Of a stretch of DNA of 8,259 nucleotides, positions 1-5,037 are shown piece by piece. Source of the DNA: Thiobacillus sp. (GTDB taxonomy: Bacteria > Pseudomonadota > Gammaproteobacteria > Burkholderiales > Thiobacillaceae); the NCBI GenBank assembly GCA_020217265.1, contig JAIWOS010000045.1:1-8259 (forward strand). The letters run 5' to 3'. Numbering within the stretch: position 1 is the stretch's first letter; every line of letters begins with the position of its first letter. A model generated the notes under the pieces. The model did no database searches. It was not told the origin of the DNA and saw nothing but the letters and a program-made list of their open reading frames with translations. The translations under genes were made by a program, and so were the position numbers.

Positions 1-300
1 CAGCCCGCCGCCCCTCCTTCCGCGGCGCCCCCCGGCGCCGGCACGCCGCTGCCGGCCGCGAACCTTCCGCCCGAAACGACCGGGCTGCCGCTCGCCGACC
101 CGCTTCCGGGCAACCCGCCTGTAACGGGCCTGCCGGACGCGCCACTGTTCCAGCCCGCGCTTCTGCCTCAGGCACAAACCGCGGCCAACAGCGTGCCCGA
201 GCCGGGCAGTCTGATGCTGCTCGCCTTTGGCGGGATGGTGTTATGGTGGATGCGGCGACCGCGCGGCCGTCAGGCGGTAGTCACCCCCGCCGCCTGCTGA
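1..300 (+). CDS. PEP-CTERM sorting-domain protein, 3' end only
   Basis: Frame 1 is open from the window edge to TGA at 298-300, giving the last 99 residues of a larger protein. The first 60 or so residues are a low-complexity Pro/Ala/Gly/Leu linker. Then comes a canonical PEP-CTERM signal: VPEPGS (codons from 193), a hydrophobic segment [14 protein letters not shown], and basic residues RRPRGR. In this family the C-terminal signal is recognised by the exosortase (EpsH/XrtA-type) system, which sorts exported proteins to the envelope or extracellular matrix in exopolysaccharide-making Gram-negatives. The functional domain lies upstream of the window, so the role of the mature protein is unknown. 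An unusual tail, QAVVTPAAC, follows the arginines; most members stop soon after them. That tail is encoded inside the overlap with the 3' end of lipA on the opposite strand. Confidence 0.85.
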   Translation, partial: QPAAPPSAAPPGAGTPLPAANLPPETTGLPLADPLPGNPPVTGLPDAPLFQPALLPQAQTAANSVPEPGSLMLLAFGGMVLWWMRRPRGRQAVVTPAAC

Positions 301-1205
301 TCGGCATGGTAGCTGGAGCGCACCATCGGCCCGCAGGCGGCCTGTTTGAAGCCCATCGCCAGCGCTTCCTGCTCGAACTCGCCAAAGCGTTCGGGCGTGA
401 CGAAGCGCAGCACCGGCAAGTGATGCTTCGACGGTTGCAGGTATTGGCCCAGGGTCAGCATGTCGACGTCGTGCGCGCGTAGGTCGCGCATTACCGCGAG
501 GATTTCGTCGTCTTCCTCGCCCAGCCCCAGCATCAGGCCGGATTTGGTCGGCACGCCGGGATGCGCGGCCTTGAAATCCTTCAGCAGTTTGAGCGAGTGC
601 GCGTAGTCGGCGCCGGGACGCGCGGCCTTGTAGAGGCGCGGCACGGTTTCGAGGTTGTGGTTCATCACGTCCGGCGGTGCGGTGCCCAGTATCTCCAGCG
701 CCTTTTCCAGCCGGCCGCGAAAGTCCGGCGTGAGGATTTCGATGCGGGTCGCGGGCGAGGCCGCGCGCACGGCGCTGATGCAGTCGACGAAATGCTGTGC
801 GCCGCCGTCACGCAGGTCGTCGCGGTCGACGCTGGTAATCACCACGTATTTCAGCGCCATCGCGGCGATGGTTTCGGCGAGGTGCGCGGGTTCGTCGGCG
901 TCCGGCGGCAGCGGCGTGCCGTGGCCAACGTCGCAGAACGGGCAGCGCCGGGTGCACAGGTCGCCGAGGATCATGAAGGTGGCGGTGCCGTGGCCGAAGC
1001 ATTCGCCGAGGTTGGGGCACGAGGCTTCCTCGCACACCGTATGCAGCTTGGCCTCGCGCAGGATGCCCTTCAGCCGGCCGACGTTGGGCAGGCTCGGCGC
1101 CTTGGCGCGGATCCACGGCGGCAGGCGCAGGCGTTCCTGCGGAACGATCTTGATCGGAATGCGCGACGTCTTCGCCGCGCCCTTGTGCTGGATGGGGTCT
1201 GCCAT
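270..1205 (-). CDS. lipA: Lipoyl synthase LipA
   Basis: A 311-residue cytoplasmic radical SAM enzyme that inserts two sulfur atoms at C6 and C8 of octanoyl groups bound to lipoyl domains, using its auxiliary 4Fe-4S cluster as the sulfur donor. Both cluster motifs are intact: the LipA-specific CX4CX5C (C58, C63, C69) and the radical SAM CX3CX2C (C84, C88, C91, in CTRRCPFC). The C-terminal RSSYHA (296-301) carries the conserved serine that ligates the auxiliary cluster. Length is normal for the family. The start ATG at 1203-1205 gives the usual N-terminus; the upstream SD-like GGCAAAG is weak. The gene is divergent from the exported-protein gene at 1241 (35-bp gap), and its last 31 bases overlap the convergent PEP-CTERM gene. 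It is not adjacent to lipB, which lies about 4.8 kb away on the same strand. Confidence 0.98.
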   Translation of the reverse strand: MADPIQHKGAAKTSRIPIKIVPQERLRLPPWIRAKAPSLPNVGRLKGILREAKLHTVCEEASCPNLGECFGHGTATFMILGDLCTRRCPFCDVGHGTPLPPDADEPAHLAETIAAMALKYVVITSVDRDDLRDGGAQHFVDCISAVRAASPATRIEILTPDFRGRLEKALEILGTAPPDVMNHNLETVPRLYKAARPGADYAHSLKLLKDFKAAHPGVPTKSGLMLGLGEEDDEILAVMRDLRAHDVDMLTLGQYLQPSKHHLPVLRFVTPERFGEFEQEALAMGFKQAACGPMVRSSYHADQQAAGVTTA

Positions 1206-1240
1206 AATCTTTGCCTGCGATTGAAACCGGATTCTAGCCC
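1180..1240. promoter_or_regulatory. Candidate divergent promoter region between lipA and the exported-protein/TlpA pair
   Basis: Only 35 bp separate the two start codons. On the - strand TAGAAT (complement of 1232-1237) matches a -10 box at 5 of 6 positions and would leave a leader of about 20 bases before lipA. On the + strand CATAAT (1203-1208) also matches 5 of 6 and overlaps the lipA start codon. Neither has a convincing -35 at proper spacing, so these are suggestions only. Confidence 0.25.
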
Positions 1241-1798
1241 ATGCGCCGACTCGCCCTGACCCTGATCGCCATGTGGCCGTTCGCGGTCAACGCCGCAGAA
1301 CCGAGCCTCGACCCCGAAACCGGACTCGCGACCTGGCAGGCCGAAACCCGGGGCATCCAGGTGCGATTGACGCAAATCAGCCCCGATCAGGCGCGCGCCT
1401 TTTACCGGGCGCGGGGGTTTTCCGCCGCGGCAGCGGAACGCTACGCCCGCGAATGCGTCTTCATGACCGTGGTGCGCAATGTCGGCGACACGCCGATCCG
1501 GCACCGGCTCGCCGACTGGCGCTACGTGCATGCCGGCAAGACCCGGCCGATCCGCGGCAAGGCCGAGTGGGAGCGGCTCTGGGCTTCGCTCGGCGTGAGC
1601 GAGGCCGCGCGCATCGCGTTCGCCTGGGCGCAGTTTCCCGCCAGCCAGACCTTCGCGCCGGGCGACTGGAACCAGGGCATGACGACGTTCCGCGTGCCGC
1701 GCGGCGAGCGCTTCGATCTCGAGTTCGTCTGGCACGCCGCGGGGAAACGCTATTCTGGAACGCTTGAAGGAGTGCACTGTGCCGCTGAAGCTTCGTGA
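1241..1798 (+). CDS. Exported protein of unknown function, upstream partner of a TlpA-like thioredoxin
   Basis: I do not recognise this 185-residue protein. The N-terminus [18 protein letters not shown] followed by AEP looks like a Sec signal peptide cleaved near residues 18-19, so a periplasmic location is likely. The mature part (about 166 residues) has no evident transmembrane segment. It contains exactly two cysteines, C72 (in RECVF) and C180 (in GVHC), which could form a disulfide linking the middle of the protein to its C-terminus. The middle has charged and aromatic segments such as [14 protein letters not shown] and [13 protein letters not shown]. The following thioredoxin gene starts inside it (20-base overlap), so the two are translationally coupled; the thioredoxin may act on this protein's cysteines, which is inference. 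The ATG at 1241 has no strong SD, but it is the start that yields the signal peptide. Confidence 0.75.
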   Translation: MRRLALTLIAMWPFAVNAAEPSLDPETGLATWQAETRGIQVRLTQISPDQARAFYRARGFSAAAAERYARECVFMTVVRNVGDTPIRHRLADWRYVHAGKTRPIRGKAEWERLWASLGVSEAARIAFAWAQFPASQTFAPGDWNQGMTTFRVPRGERFDLEFVWHAAGKRYSGTLEGVHCAAEAS

Positions 1799-2318
1799 CC
1801 GTCTCGCCGCCGTCTGTCTCGCCACCAGTTTTTTGCTGCCCGTCCAGGCGGCCGACCTGCCGCCGCTGGCGCACACGCTCACCGCGCTGTCGCCCCGGCC
1901 CTCGCCGGGCTTGCAGTTGAAGGATATCGACGGCAGGCCGCATGACCTCGCCCAGCTGCGCGGCAAGGTCGTGCTGGTGAATTTCTGGGCCACCTGGTGC
2001 CCGCCGTGCCGGCGCGAAATGCCGTCGATGCAGCGCCTGAAGGACGCGCTGGCCGGCGAGCCGTTCGAGGTGCTGGCGGTGGACGTGGGCGAAGACGCCG
2101 ACACCATCCACGCGTTCACCAGCCAGCTCGACGCCACGCTTGGCTTCCCGATCCTGCTCGACCCCCGCGGCCATGCCATGCGCGCGTGGCAGGTGGCCGG
2201 GCTGCCAACCACTTACCTGGTGGACAGGCAGGGGCGCATCGTCGCCCGCGCCATCGGCGGGCGCGAGTTCGATCATCCGGAGATGATCGCGGCGGTGCGG
2301 GCGCTGCTCAAGAAGTGA
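1779..2318 (+). CDS. TlpA/ResA-type periplasmic thioredoxin-like protein
   Basis: A 179-residue thiol-disulfide oxidoreductase of the TlpA/ResA/CcmG group. The thioredoxin fold starts around residue 45 (LKDIDGRPHDLAQLRGKVVLVNFWATWCPPC), with the active site WCPPC (C74, C77) and the cis-proline loop at P143 in GLPTTYLVD. An N-terminal signal sequence with a likely cleavage VQA/AD at 24-25 puts it in the periplasm. I chose GTG at 1779 rather than the in-frame TTG at 1764 because GAAGGAG (1766-1772) is a well-spaced SD for the GTG and would otherwise lie inside the coding region. It overlaps the preceding exported-protein gene by 20 bases. Such proteins reduce disulfides during cytochrome c maturation or in dedicated client proteins; no cytochrome maturation gene is visible here, so the client is unknown. 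Its stop at 2316-2318 directly abuts the stop of the convergent Rieske gene. Confidence 0.92.
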   Translation: MPLKLRDRLAAVCLATSFLLPVQAADLPPLAHTLTALSPRPSPGLQLKDIDGRPHDLAQLRGKVVLVNFWATWCPPCRREMPSMQRLKDALAGEPFEVLAVDVGEDADTIHAFTSQLDATLGFPILLDPRGHAMRAWQVAGLPTTYLVDRQGRIVARAIGGREFDHPEMIAAVRALLKK

Positions 2319-2627
2319 TCAGACCTTGACCCACACCTGCCCGGCCTCGATCTTCACCGGGTAGGTGCGGATCGGCGTATCCGCCGGATCGCAGGTGGGC
2401 TCGCCAGTAGCGAGGTCGAAGTAGCTGCCGTGCAGCGAGCACTTGATCTTGCCGTCCTTGATGCAGCCGAGATAGAGCGAGTAATCCTCGTGGCTGCACA
2501 TCTCGTCGACGACGTAATGGGTGCCGCCGGCATTGCACAGCAAGAGTTTTTTGCCGTCGACGACGACGCGTTTCATCTGCGCCGGCTTCAGTTCGTCGGC
2601 GGCGGCGATCGCAACGTAGTCCGTCAT
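2319..2627 (-). CDS. Small Rieske-type [2Fe-2S] ferredoxin
   Basis: A 102-residue stand-alone Rieske domain without signal peptide or transmembrane segment, hence a soluble cytoplasmic electron carrier of the type found with dioxygenases and the NirD family. The cluster motifs are complete: C44-S-H46, 16 residues, then C63-S-L-H66, followed by GSYFDLATGEP, which is characteristic of Rieske ferredoxins. The start is taken as the ATG at 2625-2627, which overlaps the TGA of the upstream gene by one base (TGATG); the GTG just before it (2628-2630) would give a 4-base GTGA overlap and one extra residue. Either way it is translationally coupled to the TrpD-like gene, suggesting the two products work together. 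There is no oxygenase large subunit in the window, so the redox partner is not identifiable. Confidence 0.93.
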   Translation of the reverse strand: MTDYVAIAAADELKPAQMKRVVVDGKKLLLCNAGGTHYVVDEMCSHEDYSLYLGCIKDGKIKCSLHGSYFDLATGEPTCDPADTPIRTYPVKIEAGQVWVKV

Positions 2628-3742
2628 CACTTCACCCGATGCACGGCGCGGCCCGAATCGAGCACGGCGCGAAGCTGCGCGGCGGCGTCGGCCACGGACG
2701 CAGCCTTGCCGACGTGGTGCAGGATGATCGAACCGGCCAGCACCAGCGAATCGTAGGTCGGGCCCCGGTCGCCCTTCAGCGCCAGCATGCCGGCCTCGGC
2801 GGCGGCGTGCGCGGTGGCGCGGATGTCGATGGCGGCAACGATCTCGTCCTCGCCCGCCTCGCCCGCCACCGAACCCGGCAGCGGCACCGCGCGCACCGGC
2901 TGGTCGATGCCCAGCGCGACGGGGTCGATCTTGGCTTCGATTTCCTCGCCGCGGTCGTGGTAGTGGAAATACTTGCCTTCCTGGCGCAGGCTGGGAATCA
3001 CCCCGCCCTCGACGCCGCGCACGATGCAGGCGCTGTCGAAACCGGCCTCGCGCGCGAGGTCGGCGTACACCGGCGGATAGGGCTTGTGCACGTAGCCGGT
3101 GACGAAATGGGTTTTCTTCCTGCCCTGGATGGGCTTGGACAGCACTTCCACCGTGGTCAGCACCTGGCGCTTGATGATCTGCGCGCGCAGCGGGGTGAGG
3201 TTGTGCAGGCCGGGGTTGGACTGCGCCTGGTCGAGATAGGTCCAGCCTGTCGCCGGGTCGGCCAGCCGCGCGGCCGCCTCGGCTGGCGACAGGTCGACCG
3301 GCACGCCGGCGGCTTCGAGCACATGGCGCGCGGTGACACCGTACTTGGGCCCGACCTTGTCAAGCCCGTGCGAGACCACGTGCACCCCGCACTCGGCGAG
3401 CAGCGGGCCGAGGAAGGGCGCGGCCGGCAGGCAGCGAGTGTAACCGTCGTAGGGATCGCCGATATCGACCACCTCGTCGACCTCGGCCGTCACGCGGCGG
3501 GTGGTTTCCAGCACGGCGTCGAGCACGCCGCGGTTCTCGTCCTGCGTTTCGCGCTTCATGCGCAGCGCGATGAAATAGATGCCGACCTGAACCGGGTCGA
3601 TCAGGTGATCGATGATGGCCTTGGTGCCCAGGTGCGCTTCGGTGCGGCTGATGTCCTTGGAAAGATCGGGCCCGGTAGCGATGCGCTGGATGATCGAGCG
3701 CATCAGCAGTTTGGGATCGGACGGCAGGGTATCGGTGCTCAT
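2627..3742 (-). CDS. Divergent anthranilate phosphoribosyltransferase-like (TrpD-family) protein
   Basis: A 371-residue protein with the nucleoside phosphorylase/TrpD architecture: an N-terminal helical bundle (about 12-80, RSIIQRIATGPDLSKDI) and a glycosyltransferase family 3 domain. It aligns by eye with TrpD in SHGLDKVGPKYGVTARHVLE (TrpD: KHGNR...SGSADVLE), in GVPVDLSPAEAAARL, and in LHNLTPLRAQIIKRQV (TrpD: PVRxxLGxRT). The PRPP-binding GTGGD motif is replaced by GDPYDG (96-100) and KHGNR by SHGLDK (124-129), so ordinary anthranilate phosphoribosyl transfer is unlikely. There are no trp genes nearby. It leads a two-gene operon with the Rieske ferredoxin and has its own promoter overlapping an IscR-like site. 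The ATG at 3740-3742 has an SD (GGAG, complement of 3749-3752) six bases upstream. It may be an unassigned phosphoribosyl/nucleoside enzyme or a TrpD2-like nucleic-acid binder; the true substrate cannot be read from sequence. Confidence 0.85.
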   Translation of the reverse strand: MSTDTLPSDPKLLMRSIIQRIATGPDLSKDISRTEAHLGTKAIIDHLIDPVQVGIYFIALRMKRETQDENRGVLDAVLETTRRVTAEVDEVVDIGDPYDGYTRCLPAAPFLGPLLAECGVHVVSHGLDKVGPKYGVTARHVLEAAGVPVDLSPAEAAARLADPATGWTYLDQAQSNPGLHNLTPLRAQIIKRQVLTTVEVLSKPIQGRKKTHFVTGYVHKPYPPVYADLAREAGFDSACIVRGVEGGVIPSLRQEGKYFHYHDRGEEIEAKIDPVALGIDQPVRAVPLPGSVAGEAGEDEIVAAIDIRATAHAAAEAGMLALKGDRGPTYDSLVLAGSIILHHVGKAASVADAAAQLRAVLDSGRAVHRVK

Positions 3743-3767
3743 GGCGTACTCCGTGTTGCGACCGGAT

Positions 3768-3797
3768 AGGATACTAATACCCGACTAAATCGGTCAA
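3768..3797 (-). promoter_or_regulatory. Sigma70-type promoter of the TrpD-like/Rieske operon
   Basis: On the - strand a -35 TTGACC (complement of 3792-3797, 5 of 6 consensus) is followed after 18 bases by TATCCT (complement of 3768-3773, 4 of 6). Transcription would start near 3760, leaving a leader of about 18 bases that contains the SD. The -35 lies within the IscR-like operator, as in the E. coli iscR promoter, so binding there would block RNA polymerase. Confidence 0.6.
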
Positions 3798-3801
3798 GAA
3801 T
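3777..3801. promoter_or_regulatory. Putative IscR type 1 (Rrf2-family) operator
   Basis: The 25 bases match the E. coli IscR type 1 consensus (ATASYYGACT, RWWWY, AGTCRRSTAT) at 23 of 25 positions by hand alignment. The left half is ATACCCGACT, the centre AAATC, the right half GGTCAAGAAT; the two mismatches are in the right half. Read on the other strand it also scores 23 of 25. IscR carrying a [2Fe-2S] cluster represses from such sites, so the operon would be induced when Fe-S supply falls. The downstream gene pair includes a [2Fe-2S] Rieske protein, which fits. No iscR gene is in the window. Confidence 0.7.
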
Positions 3802-3873
3802 AAATCGCGTGGACTCGCCCGCGGGCGGCCATCATGCCGTGCCCGTCGCCGCGTCACAAGGTGGGGTGCAAGC

Positions 3874-3901
3874 AAAAAAAAAACGGCGCCGGAGCGCCGT
3901 T
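3874..3901 (-). terminator. Intrinsic terminator of the HMA-like/DsrE-like operon
   Basis: Read on the - strand, a perfect 8-bp GC-rich stem (AACGGCGC paired with GCGCCGTT, 3894-3901 and 3882-3889) with a 4-base loop is followed by a run of ten T (complement of 3874-3883). It lies 43 bases past the stop of the DsrE-like gene and upstream of the TrpD-like promoter, so it insulates the two same-strand units. This is the only convincing rho-independent terminator in the window. Confidence 0.92.
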
Positions 3902-3908
3902 GAAAAAG

Positions 3909-3933
3909 CTCACCGGGGAGGTATCCGGGTGAG
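3909..3933 (-). other. Imperfect hairpin between the DsrE-like stop codon and the terminator
   Basis: CTCACC (3909-3914) pairs with GGTGAG (3928-3933), with an inner CCGG/CCGG pairing overlapping it and a small bulge. In the transcript it sits between the stop codon at 3945 and the terminator stem. It may protect the 3' end of the message, but it has no T-run and may simply be incidental. Confidence 0.35.
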
Positions 3934-3944
3934 GAGAGAGCCGT

Positions 3945-4571
3945 CTACACAAACAGCGTGATGTCCGCGCCCTGCGCCGAGGCCAGGTAACTCGCCGCCC
4001 CGGCCCATTCGCTGATGCCAGGAATGAAATCGTCCTTGTGCCAACCGAAAAGGTCGACCGTCATCTGGCAGGCCACCAGATGCGCGCCCGCCTCGACGCA
4101 GGCGTCGCGCAATTCCGCGATGGGTGCAACCCCATGATTTTTCAGGGTTCGCTGCATCAGCCCGGTCGCCGCCGACTCAAAGCCCGGGATTCCTGCCATC
4201 AACAGGTTGGGCATGTTCCATTCGACCGCCTGGAACCAGGCGGGGCCGAAGGGCATTTTCATCGGCATGGCCGGGTTTCCCAGCGGGCTGATGTGCAGGT
4301 CCAGATCCTTTTTCAGGAGCGCCAGGCCATAGAAGGTGAAGAACATCGTCACCTCCCAGCCCATCGCGGCAGCGGTCGCGCCGATGATGAAGGGCGGATA
4401 GGCCCAGTCCAGCGTGCCCTTGGTCACCATGATGGACAGCCGAGGGGTTTTCGCGGTCTCACGGCGCGCCATGCATTCGTCGAACTTGCGTTCGAACCAG
4501 GCGTCCTGCGCATCGCGGAAGAGTGGCCGGACGTTGCCGGCTATCGGGGATGGAACGGTTTGCATGGCCAT
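3945..4571 (-). CDS. DsrE2-like protein of the DsrE/DsrF/DrsH sulfurtransferase superfamily
   Basis: 208 residues. The core matches the DsrE2-like group: PRLSIMVTKGTLDWAYPPFIIGATAAAMGWEVTMFFTFYGLALLKK in several blocks (43-88), a Met/Pro-rich loop AMPMKMPFGP (101-110), and the signature LVACQMTVDLFGW (165-177) with C168 as the likely sulfur-carrying cysteine. C33 and C158 are further cysteines. Proteins of this type bind or relay sulfane sulfur with TusA and rhodanese in sulfur oxidisers, though several are peripheral and uncharacterised. The segment 59-85 is hydrophobic but reads as the buried core of the fold rather than a clear membrane anchor. I chose the ATG at 4569-4571 because GGGAGGA (complement of 4576-4582) is an excellent SD for it; the in-frame ATG at 4587-4589 has none. 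The HMA-like gene lies 21 bases upstream and the terminator 43 bases downstream. No tusA, rhodanese or hdr genes are visible. Confidence 0.87.
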   Translation of the reverse strand: MAMQTVPSPIAGNVRPLFRDAQDAWFERKFDECMARRETAKTPRLSIMVTKGTLDWAYPPFIIGATAAAMGWEVTMFFTFYGLALLKKDLDLHISPLGNPAMPMKMPFGPAWFQAVEWNMPNLLMAGIPGFESAATGLMQRTLKNHGVAPIAELRDACVEAGAHLVACQMTVDLFGWHKDDFIPGISEWAGAASYLASAQGADITLFV

Positions 4572-4592
4572 GCTGTCCTCCCGGCGCATCTG

Positions 4593-4820
4593 CTAGAGGC
4601 CCACGGCCTGCGCATGCACGCCGCTCTGGCGCACCGCGCCAACGATTTCCGCCATGCGCGTGGTGTCCGAGTCGTACACCACCTGAACCAGGTGCGGCTT
4701 GTCGGCCCGGTGCCCTGCCGCCATCACGCCCCTGCCGTTGCGAATTTCCGACTCGATCGCCTCGAGCGCGGCGGCATCCAGCGTTTCGTCGATATGAACC
4801 ATAAAATCAGTCGTTTGCAT
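4593..4820 (-). CDS. Small HMA-like ferredoxin-fold protein without metal-binding cysteines
   Basis: 75 residues with no cysteine. The pattern strand (FMVHID, 6-11), helix (13-27), two strands (VMAAGH and HLVQVVYD, 32-50), helix (53-66), strand (HAQAVG) fits the beta-alpha-beta-beta-alpha-beta fold of heavy-metal-associated domains, but the CXXC metal site is absent, so copper or zinc chaperoning by the usual mechanism is unlikely. I chose the ATG at 4818-4820 because AGGAGGT (complement of 4825-4831) is a near-perfect SD; longer in-frame starts up to 4925 would place this SD within coding sequence. It leads a two-gene operon with the DsrE-like gene, so it may be a partner or regulator of that protein (inference). 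The family assignment rests on fold pattern only. Confidence 0.75.
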   Translation of the reverse strand: MQTTDFMVHIDETLDAAALEAIESEIRNGRGVMAAGHRADKPHLVQVVYDSDTTRMAEIVGAVRQSGVHAQAVGL

Positions 4821-5037
4821 GATGACCTCCTGTTCAAACATCGGTATCCCGCGCGGGACTTTAGTCGCCCGGCCAGTCGCGGAACGTGTTTGCATCCTAG
4901 ATGCCGCCCTCCCCTTGCGCATCATCCGAACGGATGATGCGCAAGGCCATTAAAATTAGATGGCCCGGGCAAGCACTGGCGATCCGGCCGAAACGGGCTA
5001 GATTGCTTGTAGCAGACCGACGCGATACGGGGGTGCG
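4821..5037. promoter_or_regulatory. Divergent control region between the HMA/DsrE-like operon and the LuxR-type regulator
   Basis: This 217-bp gap must hold both promoters. It contains a 12-bp palindrome TCCCGCGCGGGA (4847-4858), a perfect 16-bp inverted repeat (4913-4946), and an AT-rich core flanked by GGCCAT (4945-4950) and ATGGCC (4960-4965). TAAAAT at 4951-4956 matches a -10 at 5 of 6 positions on the + strand, but no good -35 precedes it. The regulator has a G-rich SD (GGGGG, 5029-5033). The stacked symmetry suggests binding by dimeric regulators, possibly the adjacent LuxR-type protein. Confidence 0.5.
4913..4946. repeat. Perfect 16-bp inverted repeat with 2-base centre
   Basis: CCTTGCGCATCATCCG (4913-4928), then AA, then the exact reverse complement (4931-4946). 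It lies about 93 bases upstream of the HMA-like start codon and 91 bases upstream of the LuxR-type start codon. There is no T-run on the + strand and none on the - strand side, so it is not a classic terminator. It is either a high-symmetry operator or a very stable RNA hairpin in a leader transcript. Confidence 0.85.

Noticed and set aside
1070..2276. Two long - strand open frames opposite the exported-protein and TlpA-like genes
   Set aside because: The + strand carries a signal peptide, a WCPPC active site and a coupled SD; the - strand translations are low-complexity Arg/Ser-rich without motifs.
2639..3769. Long open frame (376 codons) on the + strand opposite the TrpD-like gene
   Set aside because: It is antisense to a gene with clear family similarity, is rich in His/Arg/Gly typical of GC-rich shadow frames, and has no recognisable domain.
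3834..3932. Possible 32-codon small ORF on the + strand in the gap between the TrpD-like promoter and the DsrE-like gene
   Set aside because: It lacks an SD, runs straight through the terminator stem and its A-run, and has no sign of coding constraint.
4857..4866. GACTTTAGTC, reminiscent of the GACT...AGTC halves of an IscR site
   Set aside because: The two halves are separated by 2 bases instead of the 5 required, and the flanking ATA/TAT positions do not match.
4975..5004. Possible sigma54 or sigma70 promoter just ahead of the LuxR-type gene (TAGATT at 4999-5004)
   Set aside because: No GG-N10-GC pair at the needed positions and no acceptable -35 at 16-18 bases; too weak to list.
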